Positions 45,437-56,312 are shown, numbered from the stretch's first letter. The stretch is DNA of 64,000 nucleotides from Aselliscus stoliczkanus (GCA_033961575.1 CM066737.1:89772271-89836270); one strand, 5' to 3'. The notes: generated by a model from the letters alone, not told the origin. Numbers and translations are program-made.

Positions 45437-46310
45437 TCTGGCTTACTCTTTGTGTTTGCTTCAATATAACAGATAGATCCCCCAGATTTCTCAGTCTTTT
45501 CTGGGTAAACTTATATGGTGTGTGTCCTTTATATTTGAATTACTCAGTCTCCCTATTCTCCTTTGCTTGTATCTGAGGTGTTCCTTGTGTCGTGCGTCCT
45601 CACTTGTTGAAGTTTTAGTTTTGATTACTTTTGGTTTGTCAGTAGGTGGGATTGACTCCCAGATTGATTAGCTGTGAGGATCAGCAGCTTCTGCAGTTTA
45701 TGAGCTGCTGTGCGAGGATTGACCCCTCTGATGAAACTTGGACCCTATGGGTCTTAGTACCTGTAGTAACTTCTTTTTGGGTGTTACTCTTGTATGTCAA
45801 ACCCAGAAATGCTCTGGTTTTATCTAAAGTTGGCCTCCGGGTCCATTAAATTATTTTAATGTGCATGATTAAGCCATTGAAACCTCTTAGGGTATTAAAT
45901 ACAGGCACAAATACCAATGAGTTATTCCTTTTCAAGTAGCAACATAGGGGCCTCTCGGCACCTGGGTAGCGTTACCGTGGTAAGGAAGGCAATCTGTATG
46001 CTCAGAGGAACTTGAGATCCCGTATTTAAACCCTGGCTATTCATGATATTTAATATTTCCCCTTTTCTTAGAAGCCATTTGTTACACTGCCTAGGGCTGA
46101 GGCTGTGATTAGGCTCTGCTGGAATTGAAGACTGCTGTTTTCTTAGGATCTCTTCCTTGGGTGTACATTACTTATCTTGGTGTCACACAGGGCTGGCTGT
46201 CAGACTTCTGAGGTTGTGTTACAGGAGGTTTCTCATTCAGGTGCAGCACCTGCACGTGTCCGGAGCTCCGCCGGGGTATTCCAACCCCGGCAGAGGCCGC
46301 AAGGGAAAGG
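45437..46310 (-). promoter_or_regulatory. L1 5' UTR with internal promoter region
   Basis: On the minus strand this 870-bp segment precedes ORF1. It begins with a CpG-bearing GC-rich start (CCTTTCCCTTGCGGCCTCTG) unlike the AT-rich surroundings. In L1 elements the 5' UTR holds the RNA polymerase II promoter. Function here is inferred from position only. Confidence 0.6.
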
Positions 46311-46690
46311 CATTCAAACATTTTTAACTGTCTTCTAATTTCCTGGTTCACTCATTCAATCAATGATACATCGCAATAAGGAAAATCAAGTTTACACCCA
46401 AACCAGGTTATTACTTTCTGTCTACACCTGGATATAAAAGTTAAATTTAAATAGAACAGGAAAATCAAAGAAAACAATCTTTATCTCCACATTCTTAAAA
46501 GGATATTAAGAATATATATATATAGTCTGCATTTTCAAAATACCAGTATCTTTTTAAAATTCAAGTTAGAAAGACTAAATGTACACAATCCCAATTTTAT
46601 GTGAGAAGCACAAAGCCCTTTTTGGAAATGGTATGCTCCATTAACTGACATTCTCTTTGAGAAAATCATGTTCCTTTGGTAACATTTTTT
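46311..46690 (-). pseudogene. CCP110: Probable CCP110 retrocopy 3' UTR (part 2)
   Basis: Unassigned, non-repeat sequence directly continuing the segment left of the L1 once the L1, the SINE and the TSD are removed. AT-rich with an (AT)n run at 46513-46524. Assignment rests on contiguity only. Confidence 0.35.
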
Positions 46691-46705
46691 TTGTTTATAT
46701 TTTAA

Positions 46706-46729
46706 CCACCGTGCCACTCGGCCAGCCTT
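46706..46729 (-). mobile_element. SINE head stub beyond the tail of SINE B
   Basis: AACCACCGTGCCACTCGGCC is the start of a SINE head in minus orientation, lying between the duplicated word GTTTATATTTTAA and the poly-T tail of the adjacent type B SINE. Confidence 0.75.
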
Positions 46730-47187
46730 TTTTTTCTTTTTTAAGATTTTATTGGGTAATTGGGGGAGGAGAATAGCATTGGGGAATTGGGGAAGTGGAA
46801 CAGACAAGTTGCCGTCTTTTTTTTTCGTTCTTCAGTCTAGTTGTGGAGTACGTTGCTTCACTGGCTCATGTTGGTATCATCATTGAGTTCTTCTCGGATG
46901 AGGCAGATCGGTTGCCGGCCTCTGGATGTCGCTCACCACAGCTATTGGCAGCTCACCACGGCTATTGGCAGCTCATGCTGGCTGCCGGCCGCTCACTGTA
47001 GCCTATGGCAGGTCACTGCAGCAGGGGCTGCAGCCTACACCGTTGCTGGGGCTCACACAGCCCAGCTCCAGGTGGAGCTGTTGTTAGCTGTAGAGGGCAG
47101 TGTCACTGGCCCTCACATGTGGGATCCGAACCGGGGCTGCTGGCATCCCTAAACCAGCTCTTAACCAATGCGCCACTCAGCCGGCCC
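46730..47187 (-). mobile_element. Composite SINE type B
   Basis: T-run, AAGATTTTATTGGGTAATTGG, CAGC-rich middle with a local duplication (GCTATTGGCAGCTCACCACG region, about 46940-46975), head ending CTCAGCCGGCCC. The outer flanks GTTTATATTTTAA occur at about 46692 and 47191. Confidence 0.92.
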
Positions 47188-47856
47188 GTTGGTTTATATT
47201 TTAAATAACTATGTGAGTGATGAAAAAAAACCTTACAAATCAGTGCCTCTTTTTTTTTTTTTGAGGGCAGTGTCACTGGCCCTCATATGTGGGACCCGAA
47301 CCGGGGCCACTGGCTTCCCAAGCCAGCGCTTAACCACTTGGCGGGCCCTCAGTGCCTCTTGAGTAATGCATAATTTCAATTAGACAACATTACGATCTCA
47401 TTTGAAAATCTGAATTTATGATTATGTAGCCCTTTATTCTGTCCTAAATCAAGCATGGTAGAAAAGGCAGACTATGAAGAATCAAAATATACAGACTAAA
47501 TAGAAAATAAAGCTGCATGCAGCGTGTCATTCTATGTTACAGACACAAATGTAGTGATGATGCGTGCCTAAAAGCCACTACAGCTGAGAAGATTGTGCTG
47601 TCTTCACCAAAGTTGTCACCCTCCACAGAAAGACTTTACGATTTAGTAGAAATGTTTCTAAGAGGACTGGGGGGACATACATTAAACCCAACACTTCTGT
47701 AAGACAGCTGTTGTGAGGAAGGTGTACTTGTGACCGATATGGTGAGCCCCAGCTGCTTCCGAGGTAAATGGCGGGTGGACCACACTCAGCAGTCAAGTGT
47801 TTTAGCCTGTGTGGTCCTCCTGTCAGTTCAAGAATATGAAGACAGAGGTTAATCAG
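47188..47856 (-). pseudogene. CCP110: Probable CCP110 retrocopy 3' UTR (part 3)
   Basis: Non-repeat sequence with more CpG than the AT-rich surroundings (for example ACCGATATGG, TTCCGAGG, ATGGCGGG), expected if recently derived from a constrained transcript. Interrupted by a type A SINE at 47252-47349. Assignment is by contiguity. Confidence 0.4.
47252..47349 (-). mobile_element. SINE type A
   Basis: TSD CAGTGCCTCTT at 47241 and 47350. A small internal deletion near the head (CCACTTGGCGGGCCC). Confidence 0.93.
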
Positions 47857-48372
47857 TTTTTTTTTGTTTGTTTTTTTTGTTTTTTTTTTTTACAAAACCA
47901 GGGGGAAACATTCTTCTGCAATAATCTCCCCTTGAACAGAACAGTATCTGATTTGCTTATTAAGTTCAGCCATCAGTCTGCAGAGATAAATGAAATTGAT
48001 ATTTCGGAACTGATAATTTATCACATCTTTTCAGTATTTTCTAGAAATAAACCCAAATATCCTTTTAAGTTTAGACAAAGATTTTCAGCAGACATCTGGG
48101 TATATAAAAGAAATGTATGTTTGTACAGGTTAAGCACAGAGCTGAGTCAATTAACTAACTACTAATTTGTTCTAACCTAGACCTACTATTAAGAGGAACG
48201 TGGGGTGTGGAGAAGGAACTGGCCAGACTGACCAAACTGTCCGGATAATTGCTCAGCCCTCCCACATCACTTCGTCTGCATAAACAGAGTTCAGGGCGAA
48301 ATAAAAAGTCCTGGGCAGAGACAATAATATGGATGGAACCCTCCCCCCTTTTTTATCCTAACGAATTTTGTC
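47857..48372 (-). pseudogene. CCP110: CCP110 retrocopy 3' UTR, proximal part
   Basis: Sequence immediately after the CCP110 stop codon, non-repeat, with a T-rich run on the plus strand at 47857-47891. That run may be the retrocopy's A tail or merely an A-rich patch inside a longer UTR. No AATAAA lies within 40 bases of it, which favours the second reading. Confidence 0.6.
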
Positions 48373-51300
48373 TTAAATTGTCGCAACATTTGGCCGCTTT
48401 CTTTGGATTTTTCCTGCATATACTCCTGACAAGGTGCTCTGTTAGGCACTCTGCTCTGTGAAGACTTCTGTCTATTTTGCACAACCCCCTTCACTGCTGT
48501 CTTAGGGGTTCTTTGCCTACTAAGCAGCCTGTGAACAGGGGCGTTCTGTCCTTGGTTTGGCTGATGGACTCTTGTTTCAGAAGAATTTTGTTTAACCTGA
48601 AATTTCTTATTTGGCATTCCCATTTCAGCAGCCTTCATATACTTTTTCCTGTCAAGAGACTTCTGTGTTGCAGCTGAAAGAGCCACACGTGGACTCTTCA
48701 TTTTATCCATTTGCCTGAGCATTTTCTCTTTGTGAGCTTCTCAATCATGATGTAGAATAGACATTCTTTCAGCTGCATCCATCACAAAGAATATGTCATG
48801 AATACCATAGAGGGCAGCTCACAACTGAGCCAGCACTCTGTCCTGAAGAGAAGCGTCCTGTGCAGAAACAGCCCCTCTCTTTAATGGTCCTTGAGACTGA
48901 AAACTTCTGAGGAATTCCATAGTGTCTTTCACAGTTTGTCAAAGCTGCTTCAGTTTATCTGTCTGCATGAGCCTACGAGTAAGAAATCCTTTTGCCACAG
49001 CAGTTACTTTATTAAATTTTGCTTGTACTTTGGGACTGAAAGCCCGAGACCATTTAGTGGTGACCCTTCCAGAAGGCCTTGTTACTAGGAGTTTGGCCAA
49101 GCCACCGGCTGATGATCCCCAGAGGTAGAATGGTGCTTCATTCACAGAACTAAAGCTATGTTGGAGGGCAGAATTCGTGAAAGCCGAACTATTAGAATTG
49201 GATGTGTGAAGTGAGTCCATGTGAGACAGCATCGTTTCCAGCAGGGCGGGGTCGCTTACTCTCCTCCATTCTAAGGCCTCCGCACCATTAATGCCCAACT
49301 CAGGGGCTTCCACTGTAGGCACCTTCTTCTCTTTGAACATTTTCTCCTGTTCTTCTATTTCCTTTTGTAATCTTTCCTGTTCCCGCTTCTACTCAGCTAT
49401 GAGTAGTGACAACTGCTGGGCGTGCTGTTCTTCTAGTCTCTTCCGCATTTCTTCAAGAGCTAACATCTTGCTTTTTAATGTCTCCTCACCTTCTTTGCAA
49501 CTACTTTCTAATATTTGATTCTTGCTGACACAGGCAGATCTCTTTGGGTATCTTTTTTCTGGCAACTGTTGCCTTTCCTGTTCAGCTATTCCGGGTGTGA
49601 GGACATAAGGGCAGTTTTTTTTCTGCAAACCATCAACATCCAAATCAAGTCTCCGTTTCACTTTCTCAAAGCTGTTGTCCAAAAATTGTTCATTTCACAG
49701 CACATTGGAGGGGTGTCCATCTGCTGTCTGGTATTCTGGTTTTGCATCAGTAAAGGAGATGGGTTTTATACATCATAAGACTTATTTAGTTTTGTATGTA
49801 AATTGCAAGAGTTTTTCTCTATCACCTTGGCTGACTTGGTTCATCGTGGTTCCAAAGTTTTGACTCGCTAAACACGGACCAGTGATAAAGGGCTCGTGCA
49901 GTGTTGGCATTGGAGGACACGTACTGTCCATTTTTTGTGGACCTCTTGCATTGCATGTTAACTGACCTTCTATGAAAGCAAGTCCATGAATCATTTTATT
50001 TTCTACATGATCTCCTGAAGACTGACATACCTGATTTGATTTACCTAAAACCATTTTCTGTATGGCTTCAGATGTATTTTTGCTGACATAAGCCTTGCTT
50101 GAACAAACTTCTGTTAAATCAATTGGTAACTTTGGCACCATTTCAGGGATGTTTGTTTTTTCATCAGTATCTTGAACAATTACATCGACTACCTGTTCTT
50201 TTCCTTTAGGGCTCAACTCACAGGCATTTATCGGGTCATTTATAAGTATATGACACACTAATGATGGCCTAGAACGCTTTCAAAGAATTTTCAGACTCAG
50301 GCTGGGCTCTGGGCTAGGTAATTTGGCATATGAACCAGTAAGACTTTTGAGAACATTATTTTCAGTAACAAAAGTGGGAACGACTTTAAAATCAGAATCA
50401 GGATCTGAAACAGTGGTTCCTACAGGTATGTCCGCTTTAGAAAAGCTCCCTAAAACTGATGAGTTTGTGCTGCTTTCTTGAGTGGAAGCACCTTGGAGAA
50501 GCACATTTGATTTATTAAGGCTGGGCTTGTCAGAAATAACTGAAGCGCAGTGCCTGCCGGTCAGCGGGGCCTTCTCCTTGACACAGCCGATCACCGCGAC
50601 AGCGTCGTTTTCTTTGTCTGAATGGCTCTCATTAACACTCCTCTTTGCACTACTTCTCAGACTGCGTCTCGATTGTTCTCTTTCTATGTATTCCTTTGAC
50701 TTTTTCATCAGGCTCTGAAGGCTCATGATGTAGGGATCTGCAGCACCTTCTTCCAAAAGGGACGGTTTCATTTGTTGAGAACAGTCCATCAGAAATGAGT
50801 CTCTGGTGGGGTCACCGAGGAGGTCTTCACAGAAGCTTCATTTTCTGTGTGGCTAATATTGGAATGGTCACATTGCTTCCGAGAATTAAATTCTTCTGAG
50901 TCCCTAGCTAAGTCTATCCCATTAGATTTAACTGGTCCTCATTATTCAGTGGTAGAAGTCCAGTTATCTTTTCGAACTTTGCTGAAGTGGAGTGTTCAGT
51001 AGGGCTTGGCAAGATATTTGGAAACGGAGTGGGAACATTCAAATTTGTGACTTCTGAATGAGAGTAAACTGTTTCAGTCTCCCACTGATCAAAACCACTG
51101 GCCTGAGGTGCTTTTCTAACCTGAACATTTTTAAGAATCTCCTGGACACGAGTCAATAAAGCTTTCTTCCTATTGACCTGCTTCCGTGCTTCTACATCCA
51201 GTGCTCTCTGCTTTTCTTGTTGCATTTCCTTTCTTTTCTCAAAGTTAAGCAGTGGAGAAAGTACAGCCACTCCATGGAAGCGAATAAGTGAGATGCTTTC

Positions 51301-51390
51301 AGACTGGACAGGTAGAAAGCTCTCTGTGGACAGTGATGCTTCTTGGATTCTGGCAAGACTCTTCTCACAGAACTTGTCATATTCCTCCAT
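48373..51390 (-). pseudogene. CCP110: CCP110 (centriolar coiled-coil protein 110) processed retrocopy
   Basis: Minus-strand frames follow CCP110 from its start to its stop without introns. The parent protein caps centrioles and suppresses cilium formation. Seen in order: [20 protein letters not shown] at 51390; [40 protein letters not shown] (about 50690); [20 protein letters not shown] (49680); [20 protein letters not shown] (49440); APFYLWGSS (49130); [20 protein letters not shown] (49000); [20 protein letters not shown] (48700); the final NVATI and stop at 48373. Frameshifts and stops break it near 50914, 50800, 50280, 49780, 49385, 48930 and 48420. The total is 3018 bases, near the parent length. 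The human gene has many introns, so this is a retrocopy. It is a pseudogene as read. Confidence 0.93.
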
Positions 51391-51414
51391 CTTCCCACGA
51401 CCACACACTATTTG

Positions 51415-51550
51415 AAATTATCTTGTTTATTTCTTTGGTTTTTGTCTGTTCTCTTCCACCAAAACGTAAGCTCCATAAGCACAGGTGCTTTCTCAGTCTT
51501 GCTCAACACTGAATCCCCATTACACAGGAGCAGTGCCAGCACTCAGTAGC
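51415..51550 (+). repeat. L2 3'-end fragment
   Basis: GTTTTTGTCTGTTCTCTTCCACC, AAGCTCCATAAGCACAGGTGC and GTGCCAGCACTCAGTAG match the sense L2 3' end. The CCP110 retrocopy's 5' end abuts it. Confidence 0.6.
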
Positions 51551-51700
51551 CCATCTCTCTATGCCTCAGTCTCCTCATCTGTAAAATGGAACAATCTCAT
51601 CTGTCTCAAAGAGATTCTGTGAGGATCTGAGGAACTAGTACATGTATGGCAATTAGTATACTGCAGGACATGCAGAAAGCATCAATAAATGGGCACTGCT
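51551..51700 (+). repeat. MIR, sense
   Basis: TGCCTCAGTCTCCTCATCTGTAAAATGG, TCTGTGAGGATCTGAGG and AGAAAGCATCAATAAATGG are the MIR core and tail. Confidence 0.82.
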
Positions 51701-51728
51701 TTTATTATGCAGATGATGATAGTGATAC

Positions 51729-51763
<35 letters not shown>

Positions 51764-51764
51764 T
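51729..51764 (+). repeat. (GAT)n microsatellite
   Basis: About eleven GAT units after an imperfect start, followed at 51911-51940 by a CCN-rich patch. Together they create long Asp and Pro runs in an incidental open frame. Confidence 0.95.
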
Positions 51765-52186
51765 TTTATCACTAAATTATGAACTCCTGGAGGGCAGGGA
51801 ACAGTGCTTGGTTCCTGATCTCCTACAGCTGGCTCAGCTTTCCTCTCCTCACCACAGGCCTTGTCAGGAAGCAAATGGCTCAACTGGTATTGACAGAGAG
51901 CAGCTCGGTCCACCACCGCCGCCGCCTCCTCCTCCTCCCTGCCATATTACGGGTCTCAGGCGGCAACGGAGGCTCCAGGCAATGGCCACCGCCGCCCAGA
52001 CTCTACCTCTCAGGGCTGGCACTTGTACATATTCTTAATTATACTTTGTACTCCTGTCCATTCACTGTATGTGAGCCTTACTTATCTTTGTGTTCCTCAT
52101 AAAATCCATCAGTACTCTGTGCATAGCTATTGATTCATATTTCATTATAGTTCCTAAAATACTGACTTGGATTAATAAGACCAAAT
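51765..52186. other. Unassigned DNA, possibly L2-related
   Basis: AACTCCTGGAGGGCAGGGAACAG at 51781 recalls the L2/MIR3 tail. The rest is not recognised. Confidence 0.4.
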
Positions 52187-52199
52187 AAAGAATTCAGAG

Positions 52200-52303
52200 G
52201 GCCGGCCGAGTGGCGTGGTGGTTGGGAGCTGGCTTGGGACACTGGTGGCCTTGGTTCGGATCCCACGTATGAGGGCCAGTGACACTGCCCTCAAAAAAAA
52301 AAG
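52200..52303 (+). mobile_element. SINE type A
   Basis: GGGCCGGCCGAGTGGCGTGG start, A tail. TSD AAGAATTCAGAG (about 52188) against AAAGATTCAGAG (about 52301). Confidence 0.92.
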
Positions 52304-53044
52304 ATTCAGAGGCTTTTGACCTAATGGCATTATTTTTTGTCATTCATTCAAGCAGGGTCCTTAATAAGCTTTCAATTCTTTTTTGTTTTAGCATAGTAAA
52401 TTTTTAGTACAGAATGTGATAAGTTTGTGGACACTGCCCAAAACATATTTTGACAATAAGTTTTTGCATTTCAATAGTTACTCTTCATGATGAAAACAAA
52501 TAAACAAATACACAACAAAGCTAACACAGAAAATCATTGCAAAGAAAAATATCAGGAACTCATCAATTATCCATATGTAGTATTTTCTAAAGGTCTTTTT
52601 CTTTTCCCAATGAATGTAAATTTATTGGCAAAGGCCAAAAGTACATCCTGTTATGGAATTCAAATTGCTAAATGTCTATTTATTTTCCAAAACAAGTCCT
52701 TGAAAACACTCCAAGTTGTAATAATTCATTTCCTCATTATCACAGGTGGGAAAAATGATGGCACAATTCCTAATAACCAGAGTTGGATGTGTATCATATT
52801 AATAAGGTGGTACAAACATAATGGAAGTACAATAAGTTCTCACATAACCTCACCGGTAGGTTCTGCAACTTTAGGCAAAACAACATGTAACAAAACGAAT
52901 TTTACCAAAGGCTAGTTGATATAAACAAGGGTTAAGTTCCCACGGCATCTCATCAATGTTATAACAAAACAATCTCAAATGAAAGGACGCTATTCAAGGA
53001 TCTGCTGTACAAGTTTTCCATGTATTAAATAAAAAATGGTCCTT
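52304..53044. other. Unassigned non-coding DNA
   Basis: AT-rich. An open frame at 52487-52915 has no recognisable similarity. Confidence 0.4.
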
Positions 53045-53177
53045 CACATTTTGACAAACAGTTATTGAGGAATTACTCTGTGCCAAGTACCACTCAAGGC
53101 TCTGGAATTTCTGACAAAAGTACATGTTTGTTGGAGAAGACAGACAATAAACAGACACATGAAAAGTACCTTATAGA

Positions 53178-53348
53178 GGGCAGCCAGTTCGCTCAGTTGG
53201 TTAAGAGTACAGTGCTCACAACGCCAAAGTTGCCAGTTCGATCACCACATGGGCCACTGAGATACACCCTCCATAACTAGATTGAAACAACTACTGGACT
53301 TAGAGCTGATGGGTCCTGGAAAAATACACTGTTCCCCAATAAAAAATT
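53178..53348 (+). mobile_element. Ves-like SINE type E
   Basis: GGGCAGCCAGTTCGCTCAGTTGG head, GCCAGTTCGATCACCACATGG B-box region, CTAGATTGAA, then the shared module GATGGGTCCTGGAAAAATAC and TTCCCCAATAAAAAA. Confidence 0.88.
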
Positions 53349-53349
53349 T

Positions 53350-53771
53350 TTTTGTTTTAAGATTTTATTGGGGAATTGGGGGAGAGGAACAGTGTTGGGG
53401 AACTGGGGAAGGGGAACAGACAAGTTGTTGTCCTTTTGTTCTTCAGTCTAGTTGTGGAGGATGTTGCTTCACTGGCCCATGTTGGTATTATCATTGCGTT
53501 CTTCCCGGGTGAGGCAGATTGATTACCAGCCTCTGGACGGCGGCTCACACCGGCTGCCGGCCACTCACTGTAGCCTATGGCAGCCCACTGCAGCAGGAGC
53601 TGCAGCTATGCCTTGCTGGGAACTCACAGCAGCCCAGCTCCAAGTGGAGCTGTTGTTCACCATCTTAAATGTAGAGGGCGCAACGTCACTGGCCCTTATA
53701 TGTGGGATCTGAACCGGGGCCGCTGGCGTCGCAAGCCAGCTCTTAACCAACGCGCCACTTGGCCGGCCCTA
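53350..53771 (-). mobile_element. Composite SINE type B
   Basis: AAGATTTTATTGGGGAATTGGG through ACTTGGCCGGCCC. It inserted in the A tail of the preceding type E SINE (AAAATTTTTTTT on both sides). Confidence 0.92.
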
Positions 53772-54085
53772 AAATTTTTTTTAAAAAAGTGCATTATGTA
53801 ATGTAAGGTACTGATAAGCATTATGGATAAACATGAAGCAGAATCAAGGAGAGTGAAGGGTGGGTGGAGATGTAGTGGTCAAGGAAGGCCTCTCTGAGGA
53901 TGTGGTATTTGAGCAGAGAACTGAATGAAGTGAGGCGACAGTCAGGCCTATATATGGAGGAAGTATGTTACAAATAAATGGGATGAAGCCCTCGGCAGGC
54001 TGCCAGTGTGACTGGCAAGCCTTGAGTGAGGGGAATCTTAAATGCTGCAGTAAGTGAGGTAGCCAGGGTTCAGTGACTTGGAATG

Positions 54086-54387
54086 AGAACTATGCATGGA
54101 ATATGGTACATATGTGTATGCATCAAATTAAGAAAAGTTTAAAGTAGACTTTAAACTTTTGGTGATAAAGATTATATTAATCAAAGATGGTGGATGGAAT
54201 CATTGTTGCACTAGCTACCTCATTTGTGTTCAGTTTTCCAAGTACTGCTTTGGGACTTCTGGTAGGCAGCTTCTGAACATGGCTCCCAACCACCCCTGCA
54301 CCCCAGTATTCAAACTCTTGTGTAATCTCCTCCCCCTGGATGCAGATTAGACCTAGTTACATGATTCTCACAAATAGATATGGCAAA
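54086..54387. other. Unassigned non-coding DNA
   Basis: Nothing firm recognised. Confidence 0.35.
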
Positions 54388-54960
54388 AATCATGGAATGT
54401 AGGGCTGGCCGAGTGGCGCGGTGGTTAAGCCCTGGCTTGGGAAGCCAGCGGCCCTGGTTCGGCTCCCACATATGAGGGCCAGTGACACTGCCCTTAAAAA
54501 AATATCATGGAATGTCATTTCTGCGATTAGGTTACAAGACTGTGATTTGTGTCTTGCTAGCATGCCTCCTCTTGCTGGCACTTGCTTGCTCTTTTACTTG
54601 CTTGCTCTGATGAAACCAGCTGCCATTTTGTGAAATGCTCTACGGACAAGCCCACATGGCAAGGAAACAGGGGAATAACCCTGGCCAACAGCTCATAAGG
54701 AACTGAGGCTTCAGTCCAAGAGTCTATAAGGAACTGAATCTTGCTACCATCCACATGAGTGAGCTAGGAAGCAGATCTGTCCCAATTGGGGACTTGAGAT
54801 GGCTTCAACCTTGTGGGAGACTCAGAGCTAGAGGACCCAGCTAAGTCATGCCTGAATTCCAACACAGAAAAGCTATGAGATCATAAATGGTTTCTTAAGC
54901 CACTAACTTTGGGGATAATTTGTCATGCCATAATAGATAATGAATATAGGGCTATAGTTC
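54250..54960 (+). repeat. Probable MaLR-type LTR, split by SINE A
   Basis: The block ends TAAATGGTTTCTTAAGCCACTAACTTTGGGG..TTTGTCATGCCATAATAGATAATG, the 3' pattern of a MaLR-like LTR. GCCCACATGGCAAGGAAAC and CTGAGTTCCAACACAGA-like words lie upstream. No viral gene. Subfamily not resolved. Confidence 0.45.
54401..54503 (+). mobile_element. SINE type A
   Basis: TSD ATCATGGAATGT at 54389-54400 and 54504-54515; A tail short. Confidence 0.93.
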
Positions 54961-55224
54961 TGCCTCTACATGGAGCCCTCGAGGGGCAGTTTTCGCTGCA
55001 GTTTTTGCATTCTTGTGTGTGTTGCAGAGATGGGAAAGGGTTTTAAAGATCCTTCAGTAAGAATAGTTTTTTCCACTTGTAGTTCAAGCTGATTCAGCAG
55101 GCAGAAATATGAAAGTCATGATACTTGTTTTGTCCTCTGCTCCCACCTATATATACATGTTCTTATTAAATCATTTCCTGCACAGAGCCTTGGGCCTCAC
55201 AAATTATAAGGGTGGGCCTAAGAA

Positions 55225-55227
<3 letters not shown>
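54961..55227. other. Unassigned
   Basis: No feature recognised. Confidence 0.4.

Positions 55228-55286
<59 letters not shown>
55228..55286 (+). repeat. (CT)n-(TA)n compound microsatellite
   Basis: About 14 CT units run directly into about 14 TA units. Confidence 0.96.
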
Positions 55287-55293
<7 letters not shown>

Positions 55294-55429
55294 TTTTGTT
55301 ATATTAATTATAAATGACATACATATATAGCTATGGTAATTTGTTATATGTCATATAATGCAGTCACAAATTTAGCTATCACAAAAGGAAATAAATATTA
55401 CTTTGAAGAATACCGGTTTAGCTGACACC

Positions 55430-55720
55430 TGTCCAATCCTTCAGTTCTCAGCTCAGGTGTCAGTTCTCTGGATGCCATCCTTCTTCCAACCAGGTCAGAT
55501 CCTCTTTCATAGGCCCTGTGATTTTTTCTTTATTTTGTCCCAAGCACGTATCTCAATTTTGATTATGATTATACATTAATTGCCATAGTTATTTCAGAAA
55601 TCTCTGTCTCCCAGACAAGATTGAAAGTACCATGGTTACAAGGACCACCTGTACTGTTTCTCTCAATTGTATTCCTGGAGGACACAGTGCCTATCATAGA
55701 ATTAGAACTCAGTAGAATGA
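55430..55720 (+). repeat. L2 3'-half fragment
   Basis: CAGCTCAGGTGTCAGTTCTCTGG, then TCTCCCAGACAAGATTGAAAG near 55608, in L2 order. Confidence 0.5.
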
Positions 55721-56295
55721 ATGGAGAAATGATTCCCAGGACTCTGCTTTTTCATTTCCCAGATGTGCATCTTCAATTGTCAAACCTGGAGGCTAAATCT
55801 TCCCACTAGGGTTCTGATGACTCATTCAGCACATTGGGGCTCTTCTTCTGGTATCTCCTCTATCATTTCATGTTGACTGCTCAGACTCTGAGCTTCCTTA
55901 TGTTACTTCCACTCAAATTCTTGGGCATTGATGCTTGGCCTGAATTGGACTGTGAACCTAAATATGAATGGGTCAGAGGGGGGCCATTCCCATTGCCTAT
56001 GTCAATTTCTCTTAACCCAAGTCCTATTAGATTTATTTTTTTCATCTATTCTGGCTCCACTTAGAAGTTTTCAGCCTGCTATGTGGAAAGTCACACTGTT
56101 ATCATACTACTCTACAGGATTCCCATGAGAATTAAATGACAAAATGTACATGAAAATTACTTACAAATTGAAAAGCATTATTCAAATAGTCTTTGTTTTC
56201 TTTGTAGTATAAAGAGGTTTCTTTCTTGAGATACAAATGCAATAAAATGATTAGGAAATGCAGTGTTGCAAGTTTTTGTAATTTACTGATGTTAA
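55721..56295. other. Unassigned DNA
   Basis: A MIR-like tail at 55730-55790 is possible. Otherwise nothing recognised. Confidence 0.35.
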
Positions 56296-56312
56296 AAATA
56301 CTGACAGGGGAG

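Larger units (their letters stand above)
40171..46310 (-). mobile_element. Full-length L1 (about 6.1 kb)
   Basis: A complete LINE-1 in minus orientation: poly(A) at 40171-40183, 3' UTR to about 40690, ORF2 (40692-44512), a short spacer, ORF1 (44561-45436), and an 870-bp CpG-containing 5' UTR ending at about 46310. The flanks TCAAACATTTTT (40164) and TCAAACATTTTT (46314) form the TSD. ORF1 is intact; ORF2 has several small deletions. Length and completeness suggest a relatively young copy. It interrupts sequence assigned to the CCP110 retrocopy UTR. Confidence 0.93.
53045..54085 (-). repeat. L2 fragment, antisense, split by SINEs E and B
   Basis: Left piece TTATTGAGGAATTACTCTGTGCCAAGTACCACTCAAGG; right piece GATGTAGTGGTCAAGGAAGGCC, TCTGAGGATGTGGTATTTGAG, following antisense L2 order. 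Confidence 0.65.

Noticed and set aside
42313..45476. Plus-strand frames of 140 and 209 codons within the L1
   Set aside because: Antisense shadows of ORF2 and ORF1.
47809..48165. 118-codon plus-strand frame
   Set aside because: Antisense to the CCP110 retrocopy UTR and begins in a T-rich run; no similarity.
51646..52038. 130-codon frame with runs of Asp and Pro
   Set aside because: The runs come from a GAT microsatellite and a CCN-rich patch following a MIR element; no domain or conserved start.
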